A stretch of DNA of 64,000 bases from Typhlomys cinereus (GCA_023101885.1 JALPQD010000205.1:2523298-2587297), one strand, 5' to 3'; positions 23,294 to 34,439 are shown, counted from the first letter of the stretch. Program-made: numbers and translations. The notes: generated from the letters alone by a model not told the origin.

Positions 23294-23654
23294 TGTAACA
23301 GTTTTAAATGTGAGTTGTCCCTCACAGACTCATGTGTTTAAATCTTAAGTTGTTTGGGAAGGTCATGGCCACTTTAAGAAGTGGCACCTTGCTAGAGGAA
23401 GGCAGTCATAGTGGGTGGTCCTTGAGTTTGATTAGTCTAAGAGGTGTCTGTTCTTGTAGCTTGAAGCAGCTCTCAGCCTTCGTTATGGACATGACTTCAA
23501 TCATCTCCATCTTCCACAAGTCAGCCATGCCTTTTCTGACATAAAGGACTGTGTCTCCCCTTCTGGAACTGTAAACTGAATAAATCTATCTTTTCTCCCT
23601 TTAAGTTGCTTGTGTTTGAGTAATGCCTCGCAACAGAGAAGAGTAACTGGTACA
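23294..23654 (+). mobile_element. 5' LTR of an ERVL-MaLR provirus
   Basis: It starts TGTAACAGTTTTAAATGTGAG and ends GTAACTGGTACA. Internal landmarks match the 3' LTR at 25478: GTGAGTTGTCCCTCACAG, CTTGCTAGAGGAAGGCAGTC, GTCAGCCATGCCTTTTCTGAC, a polyadenylation-like GAATAAATC, and GCAACAGAGAAG. Directly after it comes ATTGGTACCAGAGAAGTGGG, the sequence that begins MaLR internal regions. The pairing with the 3' LTR by shared variants shows they belong to one insertion. Confidence 0.85.
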
Positions 23655-23747
23655 AAAATTGGTACCAGAGAAGTGGGGTGTTATTGTGAGACTGTGAAAC
23701 TGATACCAGAGAGTTGTGTGAAGCTGAGAAAAGTTGAAATTGAGAAA

Positions 23748-23752
23748 AAGTA
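23748..23752. repeat. Left 5-bp target-site duplication of the nested LTR
   Basis: AAGTA, repeated at 24128-24132. It marks the insertion into the MaLR interior. Confidence 0.75.
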
Positions 23753-24127
23753 TATGATAGTTAATCCTGGGTGTCAACTTGACACACCTGATATTAACTA
23801 AGATCAGCTGAGACCACACCTGGAAAGATCAGCTGAGGCTACCTGAAGATATTATAACAGCCCTAGATCCCATTGAAACCTCCAAAGATCTCATAGGAAC
23901 CTCCTAGTAATGGACCATATAAAAGGGACCACAGAGATGCTCCAGGAATTCTCCAGCCATGCAGAGGTCTGCTGTGACTTAGTCTGCCTCCTGCCAGTTT
24001 CAGCCAGCCAGCAATGCCATCTCCACTGTGTATCTTCCCTCTGGAACCCTAAGGTGAATAAATCTCTCTTTCTCCCATAAATTGTCAGACTTTGGATGTT
24101 CCCTTACAGCAACAGTAAAGAGTTACA
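23753..24127 (+). mobile_element. Nested MaLR-type solo LTR with 5-bp duplication
   Basis: A 375-bp LTR beginning TATGATAGTTAATCC and ending AAAGAGTTACA. The first dinucleotide is TA rather than TG, a single change from the TGTGATGGTTAATC start of ORR1-type MaLR LTRs. The GTGTCAACTTGACACACC block and the later GCCATGCAGAGGTCTGCTGTG and GGTGAATAAATC blocks fit that group. The flanking AAGTA pair shows that it landed in an existing MaLR interior, and is therefore younger than the provirus. Confidence 0.82.
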
Positions 24128-24132
24128 AAGTA
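24128..24132. repeat. Right 5-bp target-site duplication of the nested LTR
   Basis: AAGTA, identical to 23748-23752, after which the MaLR interior resumes. Confidence 0.75.
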
Positions 24133-25477
24133 TGATCATTGCTGATATGTGACTAGTGTGCCTGTGGAAATGTTTTTTGGGAGAAATATGAAGAATTTTG
24201 GAACTTTGCAATAAGAAAGTCTTTGTGTCTTGGATGCCAGGGCCAAAAAGGCCATTCTAATGAGAGTTTAGAAGAGACTGATGCTGTCAGACATGCAGTC
24301 AGTGGATGGTCCTGAGGGGAAATGGATGAGGGACAAATGGAGTGATATACTGGCAGAGAGTTTGATTAAGTTTTACCCTTGTCCTGTAAGTTTGCCTGGA
24401 GTGTTTGATGGAAGAAGTTCAAGACAATGTAGTCTTGATAGTGTGGCATAGCTGTTTTTCAGTACTCTCGTTCAATGCTAGGAGAACAAGGAATCAGCAG
24501 AAAGAGACAAAAATTGTTAAGTTTGATGAAAAATGTGAATGCAAGTTTAAAGAGAATGCAAACAGTAAAATGGCAGCTATTGTTAAAGAGATAAGCTCCA
24601 TTAATGAATCGAAGCCTGTTCTCAATTTGGATAATAGTAGAGACCCTGCCTTGAGGGCGAAATCCTCAGCAAAGTCTCCCACTCATAAGAATGCACATAC
24701 TTTTGGAAGGGAAGAGCTGAAAGGCAGAATTGCTAAGGAAAGGTCTGTTCCTCCTTTAAAGCAACTGCCCAAGTGAGATCTTCCCAACATCAGCACAGAG
24801 AAGCTGAATCAGATGTGAGTCAAGGAGGACAGCAATCTCTATGTGGAGGTTATAGTGGAACTTGGCAAAGTCATCCATACATGGTCCTTGTTTTGAGGCA
24901 TCAAAGATGTAGGAGGGAAGATATTGTGGATCCTTCCTCCAGGGTTCAGAGAATGGTGGAAGTTAGACAATTTGAGGCAGGAGTCTACCGAGAGGCTCAA
25001 AAAGGGCATTTTGCGTTGTGGAGTTAAAGCCTGGTTTACCACTGAAAAGAGAAGATATAAGAGGTGCCAGAGTATACGTGGAACATTTGCCAAGGAAAGC
25101 TATATACCCTGGGATGAACCAATCCAAGAGAGTGAAGTGTTCTATGAGAAGCTTTGCTGGAGGTATGGAACTGAAGCATTTTAGAACTGAACTGATTTCA
25201 AAAAGAAGCTCCTTTTCTAGATTTAGAGCTACAAGATTTGAAGTTTGTCCTGCTGAGTTTCCATCTTGTTATCGATCTCTCTTAAATATGCCTGTATTCT
25301 TCCCTTTTGGAATGGGAATGTTTATTCTGTGTCATTATATGTTAGAAATGTGTAACTTACTTTTAATTTTACAGATTCCTTTGGACTTTGAACCTTTGGA
25401 CTGCATTGGGTTATTGATGAATTTATGGGACTTTTAAGTTGGACTAATTATGGTTTGCATAATGAGATGGAAATGAG

Positions 25478-25822
25478 CATTTGAGATGTGAGTTGTCCCC
25501 CACAGGGTCATGTGTTTGAGTATTTAGTCATTTGGGAATGTCATGGAATCTTTAAGAGGTGGTGCCTTGCTAGAGGAAGACAGTCACAGGGGGTGGGCCT
25601 TGATTTCAATTAGCCCAGAAGGTATCTGCTCTTGCAGCTTGCAACAGTTCTCAGTCTCCTTGATGGATATGACTTATGTTACCTTCAGTTTCTCCCAGTC
25701 AGCCATGCCTTTTCTGACACAGAGGAATATATCTCCCCTCTGGAATCATAAGATGAATAAATCTTTCTCCATTAAGTTGTATTTGAGTATTGTCTCATAG
25801 CAACAGAGAAGCTGCTATACCA
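25478..25822 (+). mobile_element. 3' LTR of the ERVL-MaLR provirus
   Basis: Matches the 5' LTR at 23294 over its length: GTGAGTTGTCCCCCACAGGG, CCTTGCTAGAGGAAGACAG, CAGCCATGCCTTTTCTGACA, GATGAATAAATC and AGCAACAGAGAAG. The two copies now differ at many sites, so the insertion is old. The end near 25822 has drifted and I could not pair a target-site duplication with the left flank. Confidence 0.82.
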
Positions 25823-25847
25823 CTCCATGGAATTGTCACTAAAACAG

Positions 25848-25940
25848 AGATCACTTTACAGTTGTCCAATCTGAAGCTCAGAGAGATTAACTGACTTGGA
25901 GTAAATTGCACAGATATTTAGAACTACAGCAGGCAACAGT
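25848..25940 (-). mobile_element. MIR fragment, minus strand
   Basis: Antisense MIR core: ATCTGAAGCTCAGAGAGATT, AACTGACTTGGAG and TTGCACAGATATTTAG. The match to the MIR core order is clear. Confidence 0.75.
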
Positions 25941-28296
25941 TGTTATTGTCTATCAGCTAACGTATTACTGAATTTTTTCACATGCTCTTGGCTGAAAGAA
26001 TACACTTTTAGTGGCAATGAGAACAAATGAGCAACAGGTCAGAGGCAACATAAAAGGGAGTGTTATTTAGAGTCTGGCGTCACTTTCCACACAATTACTT
26101 CAGCTCTGTCACTCAGGTCACCATAAAACTATCCACTGATTTACTTTGAGCTCCTAGCCTGACTCATAAAAGCATCTTTGTAATTCTCACCAGAGACCAT
26201 CCTCTGGTATGACAAATAGCATTGATCATTAAAATTGACATCCATAATTTTGCAGCCAGAGAAGATGATCTTTTAAAACTGTCAGCGAAACAAAAGGGAT
26301 CTCAGAAGATGAAGATGCAATTGTTCTAAAATCTTTGTGAAGTCTGAAGCATGATGATGAAATGTCTCTTCTGGAACTGCATGATGGACGGGACTAAGGC
26401 ATATCTCTTCAGAATACAACCATGTTCATGTAGGGGAGCCTTCAGATCCTATAGATCAAGACTTGCTGAGTGACATTATAGGAACTGAAAGGCTTCAACC
26501 AGGGCTGGAGCAGGAAGCAAACTGTTCATTCAGGAAGCAGAGGTAGAAGCATAGCCACCATCTACTTTAGAGATGGTGGTCATTTGAGCAATGAAATAAA
26601 CCCAGCACTACCAGCCCTCAATTCTACAGAGCCTAATGTCATCTTAGTGAATAGTATTATGTGCCTGTCTTCATCATTAATTTTAACAGGACAGCAGAAT
26701 TGCTGAATTGCCAACCTGTCAATCTCCACAGTGCCATGAAATATGAGGGGCGGAGAACATAAAACAACTCAGATGTCTCTTTGGCGCTGTCCCCATGAAG
26801 AAGGAAGAAGGGACGAGCAAGCATGGAACTCGCGTCCTTTTCTCCGGAGATGCAGGAAGCTAATTAGTCTAAAGCTCAGCGCACCAGGACTAATGAACAG
26901 ACTTGTTCTTGCCAGGAGAAAAGTAGAAATTCTGCAAACTGCTGCAGCAGCAGAGGGACTGGAGCAGAGAAGGTAGAGGTCACTATGACAGAGGAGTGAG
27001 GGAATGTCACAGCAAGATGTCCCCACCTTCAGCCCACATATCTGAGTCAGTCTTCAAGGTGAACAGGTGCAACAATGAGCTCACTGGAATCAGTGCACAT
27101 CTCACACCCGAGTGACTTCTCTGAATTCAAATATGGTCACGCTCATTTATTCCATTGGCTATATTATATATTAGGGAACACTCTAACTGACTGCATCTGT
27201 TAATGAATGACCAGAGGCCTGAGAAACTGCTGACCTACATTTTAGCTGTGTCTCATTCCTTCAAAACGGTCCTCATTTTGTAACCTGTTTGTTTTTGTTT
27301 GGTTTTATTTCCTGTGCTTTTGATCTGCATGTTAATTGTAGGCTTGCCCAGGACTCCCTTAGTCCATAGGATTCCCATACTGGACAGTGGAAGAAGTGCA
27401 ATCAGCATGTGAAATAGTTAGGGTGGAACTCAGCACTAGGGGATGGAATAATTTTCCTGTGACATGGCTTGCTGACGGGGCGTTCATTGAAGTACCTCCT
27501 GCTTCCGAGCTACCTCTTCCATAATTACCAAGCACAAGTCTATTTTCAGAGCAATAGCTGATAGACTGTAATTGGACACCACAGAGGCAGATTATTTTCT
27601 CTTTCTTTAAGGAGCTCTTTGCTAAAATCATGTCATCATCTCCTCCTACTCATTGTTACCAGGTGCTTTTCATGTGAAATTAGAACACACACTGTTTCTG
27701 AGGGTCCTTCTGTTTAGAGGTTATATTGCTTAAATTCTTCAAATATTTTAAAACACAGTTGACCATAGCAGAGTTAAAGCTCTCTTCAGCTTGACTAAAC
27801 TTTAAACAGATTTCTTACTGACTGTGTACCTTCCAACCCTTACTTTAGAATTCTTCCTCTGGTAAAGTGTTTTGCTGTGCCTTTGATATGTAAATTTTCT
27901 CTAACTCAGCAATGTCTTCTTGAGGAAGGAATGTCTAGATGGATTTGCTGTTTTTGAATCCAGAGTCTCCCTAGGTCCCTCCCCGCACACACACACACAC
28001 ACCACCACCACCAAGATGTGCTTTAGATGCACTTGATCCCATTTGGGATCTGACATGTCTAGTTAGTTTGCTTTGGTTTTTGCTCAAACAATAGACCTGA
28101 CAATGGAGTCTAGTAACGCATTACTGGGGTAAAATATACATGAGACAAACATAACTCTGGATAATTCTGATGTTCATTATTTGTGGATCTCTGCTCCCTA
28201 GAAATCCTGGGATTTGCATTTGCTTGACATTGAATTGCACCATTTAGATTCTACACCATAGGACTCCTGTTCAGGAAAGTACCTCAGTTTGGGTCT
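25941..28296. other. Intergenic DNA, no gene seen
   Basis: A slightly less A+T-rich stretch with no frame longer than 90 codons that I can link to a protein. A small hairpin lies at 26555-26579 and a short CA run at 27988-28003. Confidence 0.45.
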
Positions 28297-28639
28297 TGTA
28301 GTGGATACTCTTGTCTGTTGCTATGAGAGAACACTCAAAGTCAAGGAACCAAGGGAGAAAAGATAGATTTATTCAGCTTACAGTTCCAGGAAGGAGACTC
28401 AGTCCATTTTGGCAGAAAAGACATGGCTGGCTGGCAGAAGCTGGAGGTGGTCTAAGTGACTGCAGACATCATGGAGATTTAGAACTGCAAAACTGGGGTT
28501 AAACAATCTCAAGACCCACCCCTGTAACTGTCTTCCTCCAGCAAAGCTCCACATCCTTAAGGTGCCATGACCTTCCCAAACAACTAAAGATTCAAACATA
28601 TGAGCCTGTGGGGGACAGCTCACATTTCAAATCATGATA
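28297..28639 (-). mobile_element. ERVL-MaLR solo LTR, minus strand
   Basis: Reverse orientation copy of the LTR family at 22.7 and 23.3 kb. On the plus strand it runs from TGTAGTGGATACTCTTGTC to CATTTCAAATCATGATA. It carries AGATAGATTTATTCAGCTTACAG (reversed polyadenylation side) and the antisense CCCCTGTAACTGTCTTCC and GCTGTCCCCCACAGGC blocks. The flanks are GGTCT (28292-28296) and GGGCT (28640-28644), a likely 5-bp duplication with one change. No interior is attached. Confidence 0.82.
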
Positions 28640-28644
28640 GGGCT

Positions 28645-30012
28645 CATGTATTAACTTCCATTCTGCTTTTATATGCAGGTAAGAGAAAGCTTATTGTTTA
28701 ATTACCCTGTCCTCCAAATTCAGGGCTGAACTCCTGCTTGATGATCACTGCCCCCTAAAGGCCACTTGGTGCTTGCAAAAGCCCATGTTCTCCTAATCCT
28801 CAGTGGCAGTGGGGTATTTACCAGAAACTGACACACTTCCTGGACAGTGCAAATAACCAGGTATCACCTTACAAGAAGAAAGGACTTCACCCAGATCCTG
28901 CCCTATCAGGCCATCTACCTACCCTGAGGCTATAAAACACATCCTCCTCATCCAGGCCTTTCTCTCCCTTTTCCTAAGATTTTCCTGGTGGCTCTAGAAC
29001 TTCATTAAAACTTCCATCTAATCCATGATGTGGTGTGTTTGGGGGGTAATACCTTACACTTACTAATTGCATTGAATCCTGTCTGTGATCGATGAATTTG
29101 AAAGGAAATATTGAAAACTACTTACTATTCTCAGTAAATTTCTATGTAGCAGATGGGAAGCTCTTGTATAGCAACAGATGGGAAAAGTGTCCTAATCCCC
29201 AAAACAATTTCCAATGTCTAAAATTGCCAGCATTGTGACAGGCAAGTGCAAGTGATAGCAGAAGGGAAAGGGTAGGAGCCTATACAAGAAGACCTTTCAA
29301 ACGAAGCTAATGAAAGGCTTACTCTGTCTTTTTTTGAAAAATGCTTTATATTAGTAGGAGAGAAAATAGGATATTGTAGCTCTAAGCTAGATTTTCTGCT
29401 CCCAAGACCTTGGCACCTCATAACCCAAACCTAAAAAGAAAAATGATAAAAATCTAGGTTAGGAGAGTGAGCTCCAATTTTTTTAAGTCTTTATGCTGCC
29501 AATTTAATCAAGAAGTCAATATTTGATAATATAATTTTTATGTAACAAATCTGTGATGTATTTTTGTCAGCAAGTATTCTCCTTATCATCAGGATTAGAG
29601 AATCGTCACACATTAAGACTTTCCATTTGCTCCTGGGTTTCCTTAAAAGTTTCCTCTGTCCTTAATGTCCTGGAACTTTATTTCTGGGTCCAACAATTCT
29701 CCATACCCACTTCCTTTCCAACAAACCCTTCTATAACCTCTGTCCCTGTGACTACTCTCTGCCTAAGGAAAACAGAGGTAACCATTTTTAATGAGTTCAT
29801 ATGAACATATCCAGTTTTCCTTAAACACATTCCTCTTCTGTTAATATAATCTATCAATCTGTAACATAACATTTGAGAAGAAAATTCACTCTTTAGACTG
29901 TTTGAGAAGATTTTGGTTCCTGATATTGTTTGTTTTTCTCAAAAGTAGTCTAGCTGTTTCTGTGATGGACTGCTATGGTTAAACAGCAAAAGAAAAAGGT
30001 AACATAAAAAAT
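28645..30012. other. Intergenic DNA, no gene seen
   Basis: No recognisable coding region, RNA gene or clear repeat. TATAAAACAC at 28932 and nearby TTCATTAAAAC are too isolated to call a promoter. Confidence 0.4.
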
Positions 30013-30270
30013 AACTTAGGCTGGGGAGATGGTTAAGAGGGTGAGGTGATCGCTTTGCAAGTGTGAGGATCCCCAGAACCCACACAAAAAGCCTGGTAGA
30101 TATGGCAGCTACCTATAAATTCAGAATTTTATTGGCTTAGGCAAGGAATTCCCAGAGCAAGCTAACTAACCCTAAATATACATGTCCAAATGTGAGCATG
30201 CACACATGTGCACATATCTAAACACACAGGTACAATCACACACATGTGAAAACACACCATAGATAAAAAC
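30013..30270 (+). mobile_element. B2-like SINE, plus strand, diverged
   Basis: Head GGCTGGGGAGATGGTTAAG, with a B-box-like GTGAGGATCCCC, core TTCCCAGAGCAAGCTAAC and an imperfect CA-rich tail (30195-30265). The CA tail is broken up by other dinucleotides, which indicates an old copy. Confidence 0.75.
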
Positions 30271-30976
30271 AGGTAAAAAGAAAAAGCAAATAGCAGATTA
30301 TAAATTATACATATAATAATTATCTATGACAGTTACAATACATTATTTACCTGTGTTTATCAAGTGATTATTGTACAGGACTATAACTATGCTAATAATT
30401 CTATATAATGGAATTTGTCTGCATTCAACAGTAAACAAGAAGGTGAAGAAGGTTTCTGGTTGATTATTAATGAAATAAATATTGAAATGGCTGTATCTTA
30501 GACTCCTTTTGTCTCCTATCATGCCAAAGCCAAATTCCTATAATTTTCAAAGGAAAAGTATTTACTACTCTGTTTAAACTCCAGGAGAAGTAATAGTCAA
30601 CCAATAAAACCCTATGAAGACTTATTGCCAATTTGTTCTTCACTAATTAATCACCTACAAGAAAATTAAGGATAAGGAAGTTTAAGAGACAAATGTGATC
30701 TATAAAGAGCATCTATAAGTAGCTACTTTATTCTCTCTGGTGATTTCTTAGGTACACAGGAGATGGACTAGATCTTAAGCTTCTGTTTCTTTTGCATCAT
30801 CTGAAATGGTCAGCACATCCATACATTTGTCAGGAGAGACACTCAGTAAAGGATTACCTCATAAAGTCTTATTTCACAATGGAAGTCCATTCTGCATCTG
30901 CAAGAGATACATTGTATCCAAATGCACACTCTCAAGGTGCCAAGGGTTTGTTGTGATATGAAGCACTTTTTCCCAT

Positions 30977-31335
30977 TATCACGGTTTGAATGTGAGTTTT
31001 GTCCCCGACAGATTCAGACTCATGTACTTAAATCTTTAATTGGTACTAAAGTTTGGAAAAAGAGTGTCACTTTTGAGAGGTGGAAACTTGCTGGAGAAAG
31101 ACATGTGGACCAGGGTACCTTAAGGTTTTGAAGCTTGAGAGCTGGTCTTTCTTGCTCTTGATATCTGTTACCTCATGATGGCTGAGTATCTGTCTCCAGC
31201 AAGTCTTCTGCTAGGTGATTTCCACCAAAATGGAGTATATTCCCTCTGGAACTCAAGCCCGATAAATACCCCTTTTTCTTCCCTAAGTTACTTGATTCTG
31301 AATATCGTCTTAGAACAAAATAAGGAAAACTATCA
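30977..31335 (+). mobile_element. ERVL-MaLR LTR, plus strand
   Basis: Starts TATCACGGTTTGAATGTGAG and ends near ACTATCA. It shows GTTTTGTCCCCGACAG, AACTTGCTGGAGAAAGACATG, GCCCGATAAATACCCC and CCCTAAGTTACTTGATTC. These are the same blocks as the other MaLR LTRs here but more diverged. The flanking five bases (CCCAT / CCCCG) do not match convincingly. No interior adjoins, so it is likely a solo LTR. Confidence 0.72.
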
Positions 31336-31934
31336 CCCCGCTCGAACAATACATGTTTCAAAAAGCTCATGGACATGTCCATGGAGAAATCACCTCTTTT
31401 TTTAAAGATGAAATTGTTAACATGGTTAGATATGTACCTCAGTTCAGCCACCTATCTCAATAAAGTATCAAATTAATGGTGAAAAGCAATAAAAGGAAAT
31501 GTATTCCATATGGCTGTATTAGTAAGAGGGAAATCAAAATGCTATGAAGTCCTTGTTAGTGAATCAAGCAGGAAGGTAAAGTTTGAATAGGAGACAGGAA
31601 AATACATAATTCAGCAGTGCCTGGTGAGGTGTGGCTCTACCCACTGTCCTCAATGTGGTGTGAGGACTTGTCAGAGCTGTGTCAAATTTCTTTACAGGGG
31701 AAGCAAATGCTTCTCTGAGTTAGCACCAGAGCTGGCGTATTTTCAGTAGTCCATGAAGTCTTTCTCTCTGTTCCCATTAGGAGATTCCTGGGGGAAATTC
31801 CAAAATCCCAAAACCCAATAGCCAGAGCTCAAGGAAGGGTACAAACTTTTTTTCACAATCTCTGTACCTTCCATTTACAAAATTTCAGAGGGCGAAAATG
31901 CAGTTCTTTCTATGGGTGGAAGACTGCTGTTTAA

Positions 31935-32235
31935 AAAAAAAAGGTGGGAGAGAGAGCCTAAAGGGTCAAAGCCTTTGCCTCACAAACAAAAGGATCTGAG
32001 TTCAGATTACAGATCCCACATTAAAAAACAAAATAACAACAAGACAACAAAAACCTTTTGGGAGGAAATATCTGCTGCCTATAATTCTGGTCCTGAAAGC
32101 AAGAAGCTGGAAAACCTTAGAGCAAAGCAATAAGGAAGCAGAGCAATCGAGGATGATTCCTGATGTCAACCTTGAGCCTCCACAGGCACACACACACTTA
32201 AGTGCCCTATTGTACGCACCCTCCAAAAAATAAAA
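31935..32235 (+). mobile_element. B2-like SINE, plus strand, diverged
   Basis: B-box-like GAGTTCAGATTACAGATCCC near 31999, core TCTGGTCCTGAAAGCAAG and GGAAGCAGAGCAATCGAGG, antisense-free order, then a short CACACACAC near 32189 and an A-rich end (CCAAAAAATAAAAG). It is the same family as the copy at 6003 but strongly mutated. Confidence 0.7.
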
Positions 32236-32299
32236 GCACCAGTCACAATGGATGGGGTATCTGTTGGCTGGCAAAAAGTAAAGGAAAATTCAATGTAAT

Positions 32300-32690
32300 C
32301 AGGGGTATCTTTAGCTTAGGGGAAGCTAGAGCTAGAAAGAGTTGTCAAGAGACCTTAGCGACTTCATCGTACATGTATGGGCAAGTATGGGAGGACCTAC
32401 TGCAGGACTCAACTTGCTGCAGATGTTGTATCATCAGAGTATAAACCCATCCAATGTCAGCAGGCAACTGTATGCTGCCAGCACAGAGGAAGACCGCCTG
32501 CCCAACTTACACTGCCTGATGCCCCAGTAATGTTCACAACCCAACTTTGGCAGGTCTGCGAGTACAGCTGCTGGCTGCAAAGGAATGCCTGAGCCACCCA
32601 GAGACCCTCCATGATATTCCTGGATATCTCCCTTTGCTGTTATCCATAGGAGGAGGTATAATGTGATGCACCCTTGTCAAACACTGTGTT
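32300..32690 (+). pseudogene. Possible decayed coding fragment, protein unknown
   Basis: Frame 32342-32527 reads SDFIVHVWASMGG, TAGLNLLQMLYHQS and EEDRLPNLHCLMPQ. It stops at TAA 32528, and one base later another frame continues for about 40 codons with LAGLRVQLLAAKECL and IPGYLPLLLSIGG, ending at TGA. The composition is protein-like and unlike the low-complexity frames elsewhere. Joining the two frames needs one frameshift, the usual sign of a processed pseudogene. I do not recognise the protein and see no poly(A) or duplication. Chance open frames remain possible. Confidence 0.25.
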
Positions 32691-33204
32691 CTCCCTGACA
32701 TCGAAAGAGAGGCATGGCCAACCTCAGTGTCTTCAAGAAGGCACTGAGTTTTGCTAACTCAATGAAGTCAACTTACCGAGCTCTTTGATTTTTGTCAGTT
32801 CTGAAATGGTGGTAAAGTTTTGCCGTGTACTCCATGCTTGATCTTAATCAATACAATTTTGTTCGTTCTCTGCTCTTATGCGTCAGAAAATAAGACAGAA
32901 AATCATTATTTTTTCCATGTCTACTTTGTGATGAAAAATCTATTCTTTCATCTCCGTGGAGAGGAAGAGCAGAGCTAACAGGAAAAGTATGATTCTAGCA
33001 TTGCTTTCCACCATAAGAAAGCAACCAAATAGACACTTTCTTCATATGTAACATTTTTAGGAACAAATTTGTCTTCCTTTTGATCCAGCGACTTTTACCA
33101 CGAAAAGAAATTGATAAAAAACAATGATTATTTGTTCATTAGTTACCCAGGTCGCTACTGTTAAAGGATCATAATGCTACATAAAGTGTCCACGGCCACA
33201 TTCA

Positions 33205-33218
33205 AAGTTTGGAATCTT
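33205..33218. repeat. Left target-site duplication of a SINE
   Basis: AAGTTTGGAATCTT, repeated exactly at 33513-33526. Confidence 0.9.
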
Positions 33219-33512
33219 TTTTTTAAATTTTTTTTATTATTTATTCAGTTGTGGGTGTATGCATGTGTGCGAGTGTGTGTATGTATGTGTGTGTGTGTAG
33301 AACCACGGAGGAATTCGGGAACCACCATGGGCGCCTCCACCTCCTCCTTGTTTACTCTGCCCCGGGATTCACAGGCTCCGCCCTACCAGGACCGGAAACG
33401 CAGGCCGCCCCCGCTTCCGCCCGGCGTCTATACGTGGGATCTGGAATCCGAACTCAGGACCTTCCACCTGCAAGGCAGAGGCTTAACCCCTGAGCTACCT
33501 CTCCAGCCCCAG
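33219..33512 (-). mobile_element. Young full-length B2-like SINE, minus strand, with perfect 14-bp duplication
   Basis: Read on the minus strand it has a complete tRNA-like head (GGGGCTGGAGAGGTAGCTCA) with an A-box-like TAGCTCAGGGGTTAAG and a B-box-like GAGTTCGGATTCC, then a G+C-rich core and a CA/A-rich tail. CpG sites such as CGGCGTCTATACG (33422) are kept, unlike in the other copies. It therefore looks like the youngest SINE in the window. The exact 14-bp repeats on both sides show L1-mediated retroposition. The 129-codon frame at 33174-33563 merely crosses it. Confidence 0.92.
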
Positions 33513-33526
33513 AAGTTTGGAATCTT
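33513..33526. repeat. Right target-site duplication of the SINE
   Basis: AAGTTTGGAATCTT, identical to 33205-33218, directly after the tRNA head. Confidence 0.9.
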
Positions 33527-33879
33527 AACAGAGTCATCTTCAAGTCCTGGGAAGCTGAACTGAAGGGAGCAAGATATAGTTCTCCGCACTGATCACTGAG
33601 ATTTGCACGGAGACTAGGGGGAAAGGTGACATGAAGACTCTCGCAAGCAATTCTGTATAGAATTAATTATTCTGTAAAGTGCTTTCTACCTCGTCCAGTC
33701 ATACTTGGGAGTCACAGAAGAATAATTAATAGTATCCTCCACCCTCTTTAAGACGTTGAAACCTCGTTGACTTCACATTTTCTGTTAAGTAGAACAAGGA
33801 CAAAGGCTGTTAGGCATGTCTCAAAGTCTCACCTACAGTCATGGTCCATGTGTCTCTGATCAGAGCACCTGCCATTGAT

Positions 33880-33975
33880 TTCTGACTCAAGACAGGTTAG
33901 TTACATAACTTTCAGCAAGTCTCTTCCAACTCACTCACCCCTATTGCTCCAAGTTCTATTTTAACAGCATTAAAT
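33880..33975 (+). mobile_element. Possible MIR fragment, plus strand
   Basis: GGTTAGTTACATAACTTTCAGC, followed by AAGTCTCTTCCAACTC and a later AAGTTCTATTTTAACAG, loosely follows the MIR core order. Weak. Confidence 0.3.
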
Positions 33976-34439
33976 GCAGACCATGTCTGAATGAGGTGGC
34001 ACTTCTGTTCAGCTAAATCCCATGAGGACTGTCAGATGGAGCCTTGAGGTTTTCAACAATCACCACTCCCAATTCTGAAGACTCCCTCAGCTGCACCCAC
34101 TCAGTTCCCTCCAGAGACAGAGCTCCATCCTCCTTTCCTCCACATACAGCATCCACAAAAATATCCCATCTCTCTATGTCTAAAACAAATATTAAGTTCT
34201 TTGTGAAGAGAGTTGTGTTGCAGAAAACAAACTTGGATTTTGTATTTCTTGCAATCAAATGGTGAGCATCCCTCAAATGTCCTTTAGATAATCAATTGTT
34301 TACATTCACTAGGTCCTCAGAGTGCATTTTTCCCACGTCAATATAAACGCCACCATCTCCTTCACAGAAGCCCTGTTACAGTGCTAAAAATAACAATGGC
34401 TAAACATTGTTGGACAGGTCATGTTTAAGAACCTCAGCA

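Larger units (their letters stand above)
23655..25477 (+). mobile_element. ERVL-MaLR internal region, non-coding, split by a later LTR
   Basis: The internal part runs 23655-23747, then 24133-25477 after the nested LTR. It begins with the MaLR leader (TTGGTACCAGAGAAGTGGGG). It ends with CCCTTTTGGAATGGGAATG, TTTATTCTGTGTCATT and GGGACTTTTAAGTTGGACT, which are typical of MaLR interiors. A purine-rich stretch (GAGATGGAAATGAG, 25464-25477) just before the 3' LTR fits a polypurine tract. MaLR interiors lack pol and env. The 123-codon frame at 24405-24776 is the best-preserved open stretch and is probably a decayed gag-like relic; it has stops and frameshifts around it. Nothing here can make a working retroviral protein. 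Confidence 0.8.

Noticed and set aside
28750..28765. TGCCCCCTAAAGGCCA as a reversed CTCF site
   Set aside because: The AAA in place of the conserved G-S-T positions breaks the core.
33174..33563. 129-codon frame with a proline-rich part
   Set aside because: It crosses a minus-strand SINE and its target-site duplications.
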